From an uncultured Prevotella sp. (GTDB lineage: Bacteria > Bacteroidota > Bacteroidia > Bacteroidales > Bacteroidaceae): a stretch of 64,000 nt of DNA. The notes below the pieces were generated by a model. It had not been told where the DNA came from, did not search any database, and was given only the letters and a program-made list of their open reading frames with translations. A program made the position numbers and the translations under genes. The stretch lies in NCBI GenBank assembly GCA_900547005.1, contig URER01000006.1, positions 1 to 64,000 on the forward strand, in the 5' to 3' direction. Of this stretch, positions 1 through 8,061 are shown one piece after another; within the stretch, counting starts at the first letter, position 1; every line of letters starts with the position of its first letter.

Positions 1-209
1 TCTGAGCATGACGTAAAGTGTGTGCAAAGGTGCGACATAATATCTAATAAAAGACATCCACTATATTTATCGGGTGAGCCACGAAAGCACGGTAGAAGTG
101 CCTATTTTGAGAGTGAAAAACGAAAAGTTAAAAGCTAAGAACAATCGGTTTGTTAGTTAACAAAAATTAAACGAGATATCAATTCTATGGTATTTTAGAA
201 CAATTTAGA

Positions 210-217
210 TACCTTTG
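210..217 (+). promoter_or_regulatory. Promoter -7 box for the FadL-like gene
   Basis: TACCTTTG matches the Bacteroidota -7 consensus TAnnTTTG and lies 28 bp before the chosen ATG. An in-frame TTG at 215 falls inside this box, so translation is unlikely to begin there. No clear -33 TTTG is seen. Bases 1-209 hold no gene I can recognise. Confidence 0.6.
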
Positions 218-244
218 CAACCAATTTTAGTACAAATATTTAAA

Positions 245-1810
245 ATGAATAAACGTAATTTAGCAGCTTTGGCAATATTATTGTCATCTGTAACGACAAC
301 TTTCGCAGGCGGATTGCTTACGAACACAAATCAGAACATAAACTTCTTGAGGAATCCGGCACGCGACGGTGCGATTGGCATAGACGGTGTCTACAGCAAT
401 CCCGCGGGCGTAGCGTTCCTCGAACAGGGTTTCCACGTGTCGCTGAACTTGCAGAACGCCCATCAGACCCGTACCATAACATCCACCAATCCGGTATTCG
501 CATTGGGGAAGAACAACGAAGGCAACGTGACTAAAACGTTTGAGGGAAAGGCCGACGCACCCATAATCCCATCGGTGCAGGCAGCCTACAACAAAGACAA
601 ATGGAGCTTCCAGTTCAACTTCGCCATCACCGGCGGCGGTGGAAAATGTGAGTTCGAGAACGGACTCGGGTCATTCGAGAGCGTGGTCGGCACGATAGCG
701 AGCCAGCTCGAACCGCTCGGAGTAAAGGGATATGACGTCGATGGATATATGCAGGGCCGTCAGTACTATTACGGTTTCACACTCGGTGCGGCTTATAAGG
801 TAACAGACAAACTCTCTGTTTACGGCGGTGCGCGACTTCTCTACGGCTCGGCTTCATACAAGGCAAAACTCGACAACATTCAGGTGAAGACCGATGCGGG
901 ATACGTTCCCTTCGGAGGCTTCCTTGACAATGCAGGCAACACCATCGCGGGAACAATAGCACAGGTGAACGGAGGCATCGCACAGGTGAACGGAGGCATC
1001 GCACAGGTGCAGGCCGGAATGGACCAATACACCGCTGCCGGACTGCCAATCCCTGACGCACTCACTCAGCAGATGGCGCAATTGCAGGGAACTCTCGCCA
1101 CATTGCAAGGAAACCTAACCACGCTTCAGGGCACCCAGCAGAAGCTCGATATGCTCGGCGTCTACCGCAACGGAGTGAATCTGATGTCGGATCAGACCGG
1201 TTGGGGTATCGCGCCTATCATCGGCATAGACTATAAGACGGGCAACTTCAACTTTGCAGCCAAATATGAGTTCAAGACCCGTATGCGCATGAAGAACAAA
1301 TCCACGGTGAAAGAAGCGAGCATGATAGATGCCGTGAACAAGTTCCAGGACGGAACGGAGGTCGAGGAAGACTCTCCGGCACTGCTCACCCTCGGCGCAC
1401 AGTGGAGCGTATGCCCTACCGTACGCATCAACGCGGGCTATCACCACTTCTTCGATACCGACGCCCACATGTATCAGCACGCTGAAAAGAAACTCGACGG
1501 CGGCACGAACGAATATCTCGGCGGCGTGGAATGGGACATTACAAAGCGTCTTCAGGTGAGCGGCGGCTTGCAGCTCACACGCTATCAGCTCACGGATGAC
1601 TACATGAATGATATGTCGTTTGTCGTAAACTCTTACAGTTTCGGCTTCGGTCTGGGCTACCAAATCAACGACATGATAAAGGTGAACGCGGCTTATTTCC
1701 AGACAAACTACACCGACTACGAGAAGGTTATGTCGGCCGAGCCGCTTATCTGCGACTCTTTCACACGCACAAACCGTGTGTTAGGTATAGGTGTCGACCT
1801 GAAATTCTAA
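245..1810 (+). CDS. FadL/OmpP1/TodX-family outer-membrane transport protein
   Basis: A 521-residue beta-barrel protein of the FadL family, which carries hydrophobic molecules such as long-chain fatty acids across the outer membrane. The start at 245 gives a signal peptide of about 21 residues ending near TTTFAGG. The family N-terminal hallmark follows: a stretch with NxNxNxxFLRNPARD and a later YSNPAGVAFL, like the NPAG motif of FadL. The rest is alternating amphipathic strands ending in a C-terminal aromatic residue (GVDLKF). Residues around 240-255 contain a 7-residue tandem repeat (IAQVNGG) followed by a glutamine-rich, coiled-coil-like insertion to about residue 300, unusual for the family. 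It is monocistronic, with its own promoter and a strong terminator. The actual cargo cannot be inferred. Confidence 0.85.
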   Translation: MNKRNLAALAILLSSVTTTFAGGLLTNTNQNINFLRNPARDGAIGIDGVYSNPAGVAFLEQGFHVSLNLQNAHQTRTITSTNPVFALGKNNEGNVTKTFEGKADAPIIPSVQAAYNKDKWSFQFNFAITGGGGKCEFENGLGSFESVVGTIASQLEPLGVKGYDVDGYMQGRQYYYGFTLGAAYKVTDKLSVYGGARLLYGSASYKAKLDNIQVKTDAGYVPFGGFLDNAGNTIAGTIAQVNGGIAQVNGGIAQVQAGMDQYTAAGLPIPDALTQQMAQLQGTLATLQGNLTTLQGTQQKLDMLGVYRNGVNLMSDQTGWGIAPIIGIDYKTGNFNFAAKYEFKTRMRMKNKSTVKEASMIDAVNKFQDGTEVEEDSPALLTLGAQWSVCPTVRINAGYHHFFDTDAHMYQHAEKKLDGGTNEYLGGVEWDITKRLQVSGGLQLTRYQLTDDYMNDMSFVVNSYSFGFGLGYQINDMIKVNAAYFQTNYTDYEKVMSAEPLICDSFTRTNRVLGIGVDLKF

Positions 1811-1861
1811 ATACATCGGGGCCTCTGTCTTCCCCATACAGACAGAGTCCCGGCACGCTCC

Positions 1862-1925
1862 GGCGCGGATGCTTGCGACAGGTCCGTCTTGAACCGACCG
1901 CAAGCATCCGCGCCTTCTTTTATTT
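1862..1925 (+). terminator. Strong rho-independent terminator
   Basis: A perfect 16-bp stem (1862-1877 with 1899-1914, starting GGCGCGGATG) is followed by TTCTTTTATTTT. It ends the FadL-like transcription unit. A second, weaker GACAGAG hairpin lies just upstream at about 1820-1850. Confidence 0.85.
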
Positions 1926-1980
1926 TCATAAAAGCGTCTGGTCCTATATTAATTTTTTATTTACAAAAAACTGACAAATA

Positions 1981-2011
1981 TTTGGCGGTTAAATGTTTTT
2001 TAGTAATTTTG
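1981..2011 (+). promoter_or_regulatory. Bacteroidota-type promoter for the DUF6377 regulator
   Basis: TTTG at 1981-1984 and TAATTTTG at 2004-2011 are separated by 19 bp, the usual spacing of the Bacteroidota housekeeping promoter. The ATG is 34 bp downstream. Confidence 0.75.
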
Positions 2012-2045
2012 CATAAACCTTAATTGCAACAAAACCGACACTGTC

Positions 2046-3653
2046 ATGAGATTATCTACATTCATAACTGCACTGCTATTAATCGCCTTTTGCCCTAAAA
2101 GCGTATGCCATGCCGATAACGGAAGTATAGGCGAGAAGCTCGTCAAATTAGACAAATGCCTGAAAAACAAATCCTCATACGACAAGTCTAAGGAGCAGAG
2201 AATACAGAAGTTGAAGGACTTTCTTAGAAAGGCGGCAACGGCAAAGACACAGTATAACGCCTGCATCAAACTGTATGACGAATACAAGTCATACCGGTAT
2301 GACTCGGCCTATACCTACGCCAACCGTTCGCTTGAACTCGCTACGAAACTCAACGATGACAATTACAAAGTGGAATCGGAATGTGCGATGGTCTTCTGCC
2401 TGGTCTCTGCAGGCCTCTATAAGGAAGCATTCGACAAAATGGGGGGGGTGAATGCAAGAAACGCTACGGCTCAATACAAGAAGATATACTACACCATAGC
2501 CGCACGGCTCAACTACGACATCTCGGATTACAACCACGCCGAGCCTTACCATACGGAATACATGAAACGCGGCAGCCGCTATACCGACTCCCTGCTTGCC
2601 GTCCTCAAGCCCAACACCACGGAATGGATGTATGCCGTAGGACAGCAGCAGATGAAGGAATACAAGTATGACGAGAGCCGCGGGACATTCATGGCAATGC
2701 TCAAGAAGGGCGGGCTCGATATGCACACAGGAGCTATCGTGACCTCGTGCATAGGATGGATGGCATGGAAAAACAATGAGGAGGAGAACGCTATGGAGTA
2801 TCTCGCCGATGCCGCGACATACGACGTAATGTCGTCGACAAAGGAGACGACGGCGCTCAGAGGCCTCGCCGAACTGCTCTACAAGCACGGTGATATGCAG
2901 CGCGCCACGAGCTACATACAGCATTCGCTTGATGACGCTAACTTCTACGGCGCAAGACAGAGGAAGATTGAAGTGGGGGAAATCCTCCCCATCATCGAAA
3001 CCAACAGGTATAACATCCTGAAGGAAAAGTCGAATATGCTCATCGGAGGCATCATCATCATCTCGGTGCTCGTGGTGGTGATTCTGTTCACGGTGGTAAA
3101 TCTTTACAGACAGAAGCGCAACCTACAGGAAGCGCGCAACGCAATACGCAAAAACAACGAGGACATAAAGCACGCCTATACACAGCTGCAGGAGGCGAAC
3201 AACATCAAGAACGAATACATCGGCAACTCATTCTACATCAATTCGGAGTTTATCGACAAGATGGAGAAGCTCTACCGCATGATAGACCGCAAGATACAGG
3301 CACGCCAATACGACGACCTGCGCTACTCGCTTAAGGAGTCGGTACTTAACAAAGAGCGCGACAATATGTTCGCTGTGTTCGACTCTACATTCCTGAAGAT
3401 ATTCCCGAACTTCGTGGAACAATACAACAGTATGTTCCCGGAGAGCGAGCGTAAGATACCGGAGAAGAAGATGTCGCTTACAACCGAGATGCGCATCTTC
3501 GCCCTGATACGTCTTGGAATAACGGAAAGCGAACGCATAGCGAAGTTCCTGAAGTATTCGGTGCACACGATAAACACTTACAAGACGCGCGTAAAGAACA
3601 AGTCGTTCGTTGAGAACGACGACTTCGAGGCAAGCATCATGAGGATAAGTTGA
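2046..3653 (+). CDS. Membrane-anchored TPR regulator with LuxR-like HTH (DUF6377 type)
   Basis: A 535-residue protein with an N-terminal signal or anchor segment, a helical TPR-like sensor region (about 60-310), one transmembrane helix (about 332-351, rich in I/V), a coiled-coil linker (about 355-390) and a C-terminal part whose last 45 residues (about 490-535, LTTEMRIFALIRLGITESERIAKFL) resemble a LuxR/GerE-type helix-turn-helix. This architecture is that of Bacteroidota DUF6377 proteins, thought to signal across the inner membrane to control nearby surface-glycan genes. It converges on the GH87 operon and may regulate it or the SusCD locus, but that is inference. An uninterrupted run of eight G (2441-2448) in the TPR region could slip and switch the gene off; it is in frame here. 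Confidence 0.75.
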   Translation: MRLSTFITALLLIAFCPKSVCHADNGSIGEKLVKLDKCLKNKSSYDKSKEQRIQKLKDFLRKAATAKTQYNACIKLYDEYKSYRYDSAYTYANRSLELATKLNDDNYKVESECAMVFCLVSAGLYKEAFDKMGGVNARNATAQYKKIYYTIAARLNYDISDYNHAEPYHTEYMKRGSRYTDSLLAVLKPNTTEWMYAVGQQQMKEYKYDESRGTFMAMLKKGGLDMHTGAIVTSCIGWMAWKNNEEENAMEYLADAATYDVMSSTKETTALRGLAELLYKHGDMQRATSYIQHSLDDANFYGARQRKIEVGEILPIIETNRYNILKEKSNMLIGGIIIISVLVVVILFTVVNLYRQKRNLQEARNAIRKNNEDIKHAYTQLQEANNIKNEYIGNSFYINSEFIDKMEKLYRMIDRKIQARQYDDLRYSLKESVLNKERDNMFAVFDSTFLKIFPNFVEQYNSMFPESERKIPEKKMSLTTEMRIFALIRLGITESERIAKFLKYSVHTINTYKTRVKNKSFVENDDFEASIMRIS

Positions 3654-3700
3654 ATGCAGGTCACCACACCTTATATATATAATATAGTGTATGAAAAGAT

Positions 3701-3733
3701 AAAGCCACGGACAATCGCTTGCCCGTGGCTTTC
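3701..3733. terminator. Bidirectional terminator between convergent genes
   Basis: AAAGCCACGG (3701-3710) pairs with CCGTGGCTTT (3723-3732) around an 11-12 nt loop. A-rich and T-rich flanks allow use on both strands, which suits the convergent regulator gene (+) and GH87 operon (-). Confidence 0.75.
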
Positions 3734-3780
3734 GCATTTTATAACCAACTTTACCAAAATGAAAATCTCATGTCATGTTG

Positions 3781-4005
3781 TCACCAAACCAATTCTTTGT
3801 CCCAATCGTTTTCCCAGCCCGTGAATCCTTTAGCCGGAGTCGCGCCGGAGTATTCTCCGCCATTCTCAATGGTCTCGCCGCCTTTCTTGTCAAACGATCC
3901 GTCGCCGCCAGCGTAGCCTACATTGGGCGACGACTGCAGCAGGTTGCCGTTCCCGGCAACTATCACGAAAACCTCAGGTGCTATATAATTCCTTTTCATA
4001 TCCAT
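3781..4005 (-). CDS. Short hypothetical protein, last gene of the GH87 operon
   Basis: A 74-residue protein beginning MDMKRNYIAPEVFVIV. AAAGGAG lies 5 nt before the ATG at 4005, an unusually good ribosome site for this phylum, and supports that start over the internal ATG at 3999. There is no signal peptide or transmembrane segment. The N-terminal Y-I-x-P-x-V pattern is common in very short Bacteroidota proteins of unknown role. Its C-terminus, AKG-x4-W-x-N-D-W, resembles that of the 76-residue protein two genes upstream, so the two look like diverged paralogues. It starts 12 bp after the CBM6/LRR gene, so it is co-transcribed. I do not know its function. Confidence 0.65.
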   Translation of the reverse strand: MDMKRNYIAPEVFVIVAGNGNLLQSSPNVGYAGGDGSFDKKGGETIENGGEYSGATPAKGFTGWENDWDKELVW

Positions 4006-4017
4006 GTTTCTCCTTTA

Positions 4018-7000
4018 CTATTTTACGATTACCTTATTACCATTGACTATATACACACCCTTCGGAAGACGTGGGAGTGAAGCAGGATCTGTGCTTATCA
4101 GCCGGCCACACAGACTGTATATGCCGCCATTGACATTGCCGCCGCCGTTTGCCTCCACTATGCTGATGCCCGTAGCATCGTCGCCGACGAAACCGAACAG
4201 GCTCTCTATGGCACGTGCCCCGGCCTCGGTCTTCGGCTCAAACCATGAGCGCATATTCTTCATCGTGACGTTCTTGCCCCAATAATACTTGCTGTCAGCG
4301 ACCCAATATATCTTGTCACTGAACGCGAGATCGTCAGTTTTATAGTTGAGTCTACCTTCAAACGAATAGTCCGTTATACCTTTCTCGCCAGCCGGATCGA
4401 CCTGTTTCACGACCTTATCATCACTATACCCCATACCGACGGCAGTAGATGCGGCCGGTGTCGTGATGTCCTTGAACACGTAGACGTTGCCTTCGGGAGC
4501 ATCCTTCGCATCGTCAACGAAAAGCAGGAACGGCGTTCCGGCCTCGATTTTTTCCGTACCATTCTCATCGAAAGTGTTCTTGTTATCGAGATAAACGAAG
4601 CGCAGCTTCACATAATAGCCCGGCGTTCCGAAACCGTTGTCGAAGAGATAAGCGGCTTTTGCGAACGGCTTCGTAAGCGTGCCGTCCTCGCTTGTGGCGC
4701 TTTTCAGTATCTTTCCGTTCACGGTGAACGGGAACACTACGGAGTTCCACTTCTTTGTCTTGAACGTGCGTGTGGCCTTGACGTCGGCGTGTTCCTGATA
4801 GACGACATCGTAAGGAGCGTCCTCCGACACGGTTTTGGTGAGCAGACCGAGTATTCCCGCGTTTTTATTGCCATCGCGGTAATCGCCAACCATTTTATCT
4901 GTTGTCCTGTCCGGGAACACCACCTCACAGTTATTGGCCTTCACACCGCTGAATGCGTCCTTGTCGGCCGACAGTATCGACACGGGATTATCTGTTTCGG
5001 TAAGTTTGTATTCCGTCACCACGCTTCCCGTATATGGTCCTGGCACGAAAGTATCTGCTCCGGTATCTTTTCCTTTCCTTATTATGAACTTGTCAAGATC
5101 CGTATTTGTATCACCGTAATAAGTGATGTAGTGGATGCCCGGTTTCAGCCGGACGTTTCCGATAATAACCTCAGTATTGTCATAGGGATTCCATCCGGCG
5201 ATATTCAGTTCTTTTATTATTCTATCAGAGCCACCGTCTATCGCGAACTCAGGATGAGTAGTATTTCCTCCTGTCGCCATCTTTGCCGAAATGGTATAAT
5301 CGTCTTCCTCTGTCACGCGGAAAGAGTATTTGAACCAATAGTACTTCTTCATGTGGCCGAGTTTGCGGTTGCCACCATCTTTTATCAAACCGAAGTTAAC
5401 ATTGTCGGCAGTTATTTCCGTACGGTATTCTGTGTCAAAATTGCCGTCTTTAACAGCATCATGGTCTCCGTTGTTGAACCATCCTTCACCATAATTCTGA
5501 TTGAAGTCCTCTCCCTCGATACTTATTTTCGTGATTGTGCCGGTAAGAGTGCGCGCGGTTCGGGCCGCGTCTATGTCAAGCTCGCCGTTATTATAGTAGG
5601 TTCCGACAAAGACCCTTCCTATCGCGCCAGGCAGAATCCAGTTCTCATAAGATTCCACTTTGACTTCCTTACCCTTACACTCAGCAGGCAAAGTGAATCT
5701 CTTAAGAGGTGTATCCTTGAAAGCGTCTTTGCTGATTAGAGTTATATCGTTTGGAATTGTGATGTCCGAAGCATCCGTACCCTCGAAGACACCCGTCATG
5801 ACCGCCGCCTGCGTATGGTCTATGATATTCTGTATAGTCCCGTTAGTCAGACTCTTACAGCCTTTGAACGCGCCCATTCCAACCATCACTTTATCGTCGG
5901 ACGAGAACGTTACGGTCTCCAATGCCTGACAATCCTCGAAGGCATACGAGCCTATCGACACATTCTTTGGCAGTATTATGCTCTTCAGTTTCTGGTCGGG
6001 CGCGCCTGCAGCGAAGATAGATGGTATCTGATTGCCTTCCACCGAGGCTTCCGAGAGGTTGATATTGGCTATCTTTCCTGCCGACACAAGGTCCCCGAGA
6101 TAGTATATATCGTCCACGCTCATGTTGCCTTTCACCGTTATCTTGTCTATTTCCACGGCATTCTCCGCATCGTTCGGGTTGGAGTTGGCATACGGGATGT
6201 TCCAGTCGAGGCGGAAAGCATCGCGCAGCGATATTCGTTTCTCACCGTTGCTGTTGTTCAGACTGACCGTTATCTCGCCCACATTGCCTGTCTTGTTAAT
6301 GAAATCACCGGCGTGCCATGTGTCTGTTCCGTCCACATCACTGTCATAAGGACGCTGTCTCAAGCCCACCTGCAACGGAAAATCCCATGCGTTATTATTC
6401 AGGTCGAGCGTGAAACGGAACGTATATCCGTTGGGGAACTTTGGAAGATCAGAGTCCTGACCTATTGCGATACCGTGGATATTGCCGTTGCCTAAAGCCT
6501 CATCCGTAGAATTGGTCACCTCGAACATACCGCCCAACGGTGATGCCTCGGTGTTTTTCTCAACGTGATAGAATGTCTGGTTGTATGTAATGTCGCCGTA
6601 TTGGAACGTTGCATCACCCGGCTTGCGTTTGAATTCGAATTTTGAGAAAGTATCAGCCGAACCTGCCATAGGCAGAGACCACCGCTTATAATGATAGATT
6701 TTGAACAGCAGAGGCTCACCTTCGCCGCCCCACGCTTTCACCTGAGTGCCTGTACTGATGTCAAACTGATACTTGCCCGCTTCTATCTGAGGTATCGCGC
6801 TACCCTTAATCTCCGCGTTATTGTTGGTATCTCCGCCATTCCAGCCGTATGTCCCGTTGGCTTCGGGAATACCGAATCCATTCTTTGAGCCTCCGAGATA
6901 TAGTGCACCATCGGTCAGGTCGAGTGCCGTGCCGCCGCTATATTTCAAGTGTTTGTATTTATCCTGCACTTCCGTTGCTTCCGGGTCGGCAACGGGAATG

Positions 7001-7770
7001 ATGTCGTAATAGTTTCCGTTATAACCGGCACGTCCTGTCTCTGCGGGATTCTTAATCTCGTAGTTACCGCTGACACCGAGGAATCTGCCGTCGGTATCAA
7101 ACCATCCGAAGGTGAATATCTTGTCGTCTGAGCCTTTGGCGTCACGCCACAACTCTGTAACGGTCTTGCCGTTCTTGAACGTATAGACTGCTCCCTGTTC
7201 CAGACGGTATATTTTACCGGCCTCAAGTTCCGTACCAGAACCTGCCTCCACGACGAATCCTGAGACTTTCGTGAAATCACTTATCTGATATATGTCGTTC
7301 TGTTTGCCTTGATACTTGAATGTAGCGTTGGCCCAAGACACACTCACCTTATCATTAAGAGCACTGTTGTCCTGTATCTTGATATTCAAATAATAAGTGT
7401 CGCCCACCGTCAGTTCGTCCATATTGTTCTTACGGCCTCCATTTTCGGTAAAGCGGGTCGTACAACCGGCAGCGATGCTCCATGTTTTTTCATCATTCCA
7501 TCGCATTGTAGTCGCGTTTTCTGTTGTTGTCTCCCCGCCTGACTTTTCTATGTAGAAACAAATGCCCAGTTTATCATTTTCTCCACCGTTACCGCTCAGG
7601 TCTGTACTGCCAGGGTTCTTTAATTCTATCCACCATTTTCCGTCAGTAAATCCGGCATCCACCGCCTGTAACTTTACTTGTGCCCCGGCGTATTGCCACA
7701 AGGACGGAAGCGTCATGAAGACTGCAAACAAAAGCAGCCGTTTCATTTTGTAAAAGTAATTTTCTTTCAT
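4018..7770 (-). CDS. Large secreted protein with LRR_5 and CBM6-like domains
   Basis: About 1250 residues. A signal peptide (MKRLLLFAVF to GAQ) is preceded by eight extra residues if the ATG at 7770 is used; the ATG at 7746 is equally possible, while the in-frame TTG at 7776 is unlikely. Residues about 590-700 hold BspA-like leucine-rich repeats (IGSYAFEDCQALETVTF, ISKDAFKDTPLKRFTLP). Residues about 750-900 resemble a CBM6-type carbohydrate-binding module (IEGEDF at the start, ending in DKFIIRKGK). The C-terminus (IYSLCGRL, then LPKGVYIVNGNKVIVK) matches the short tail of other exported proteins here, suggesting T9SS export. It probably binds glycan at the surface as partner to the GH87 enzyme. 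No catalytic domain is recognised in residues 30-580. Confidence 0.7.
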   Translation of the reverse strand: MKENYFYKMKRLLLFAVFMTLPSLWQYAGAQVKLQAVDAGFTDGKWWIELKNPGSTDLSGNGGENDKLGICFYIEKSGGETTTENATTMRWNDEKTWSIAAGCTTRFTENGGRKNNMDELTVGDTYYLNIKIQDNSALNDKVSVSWANATFKYQGKQNDIYQISDFTKVSGFVVEAGSGTELEAGKIYRLEQGAVYTFKNGKTVTELWRDAKGSDDKIFTFGWFDTDGRFLGVSGNYEIKNPAETGRAGYNGNYYDIIPVADPEATEVQDKYKHLKYSGGTALDLTDGALYLGGSKNGFGIPEANGTYGWNGGDTNNNAEIKGSAIPQIEAGKYQFDISTGTQVKAWGGEGEPLLFKIYHYKRWSLPMAGSADTFSKFEFKRKPGDATFQYGDITYNQTFYHVEKNTEASPLGGMFEVTNSTDEALGNGNIHGIAIGQDSDLPKFPNGYTFRFTLDLNNNAWDFPLQVGLRQRPYDSDVDGTDTWHAGDFINKTGNVGEITVSLNNSNGEKRISLRDAFRLDWNIPYANSNPNDAENAVEIDKITVKGNMSVDDIYYLGDLVSAGKIANINLSEASVEGNQIPSIFAAGAPDQKLKSIILPKNVSIGSYAFEDCQALETVTFSSDDKVMVGMGAFKGCKSLTNGTIQNIIDHTQAAVMTGVFEGTDASDITIPNDITLISKDAFKDTPLKRFTLPAECKGKEVKVESYENWILPGAIGRVFVGTYYNNGELDIDAARTARTLTGTITKISIEGEDFNQNYGEGWFNNGDHDAVKDGNFDTEYRTEITADNVNFGLIKDGGNRKLGHMKKYYWFKYSFRVTEEDDYTISAKMATGGNTTHPEFAIDGGSDRIIKELNIAGWNPYDNTEVIIGNVRLKPGIHYITYYGDTNTDLDKFIIRKGKDTGADTFVPGPYTGSVVTEYKLTETDNPVSILSADKDAFSGVKANNCEVVFPDRTTDKMVGDYRDGNKNAGILGLLTKTVSEDAPYDVVYQEHADVKATRTFKTKKWNSVVFPFTVNGKILKSATSEDGTLTKPFAKAAYLFDNGFGTPGYYVKLRFVYLDNKNTFDENGTEKIEAGTPFLLFVDDAKDAPEGNVYVFKDITTPAASTAVGMGYSDDKVVKQVDPAGEKGITDYSFEGRLNYKTDDLAFSDKIYWVADSKYYWGKNVTMKNMRSWFEPKTEAGARAIESLFGFVGDDATGISIVEANGGGNVNGGIYSLCGRLISTDPASLPRLPKGVYIVNGNKVIVK

Positions 7771-7830
7771 CGTCAATACTTAAAAACTCAATTATTAAAA
7801 CATTTATCAATATCTCCTATCCACTAAATC

Positions 7831-8061
7831 CTACCAGCCGTCACCGTCATTCCATCTGTCATCCCACATATTGGAATGTCCCTTGCCCAACGCATCGGCC
7901 GGGTCTTTGCCCTCTCCGTCCGGATATACCGGCACTTCATCAGACGGCAGTTCTACTATCGGGCCGTCATCAGAAGTAGACATCAAAGTGCTATTCTCCA
8001 CCCTTACCTGCTCTATCCGCGGCTTCAAGTAGACCGGTTTCCTACCTTTCCAGCCACTCAT
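7831..8061 (-). CDS. Short hypothetical protein, W-rich C-terminus
   Basis: A 76-residue protein whose ATG (8061) overlaps the TGA of the GH87 gene as ATGA, so the two are translationally coupled. The N-terminus has Y-L-x-P-x-I followed by an S/T-rich turn. The middle is acidic and proline-rich. The C-terminus is GKGHSNMWDDRWNDGDGW, which parallels the KG-x4-W-x-N-D-W end of the operon's last gene. There is no signal peptide or membrane segment. Two paralogous short proteins alternating with two large secreted proteins suggest one short partner per large protein, but I know of no assigned function. Confidence 0.65.
   Translation of the reverse strand: MSGWKGRKPVYLKPRIEQVRVENSTLMSTSDDGPIVELPSDEVPVYPDGEGKDPADALGKGHSNMWDDRWNDGDGW

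Noticed and set aside
1..209. End of an upstream gene or an R1 fragment
   Set aside because: A TTTGAGAGTGAAAAA string near 107-121 also occurs in R1, but nothing else matches, and no frame extends convincingly from the window edge.
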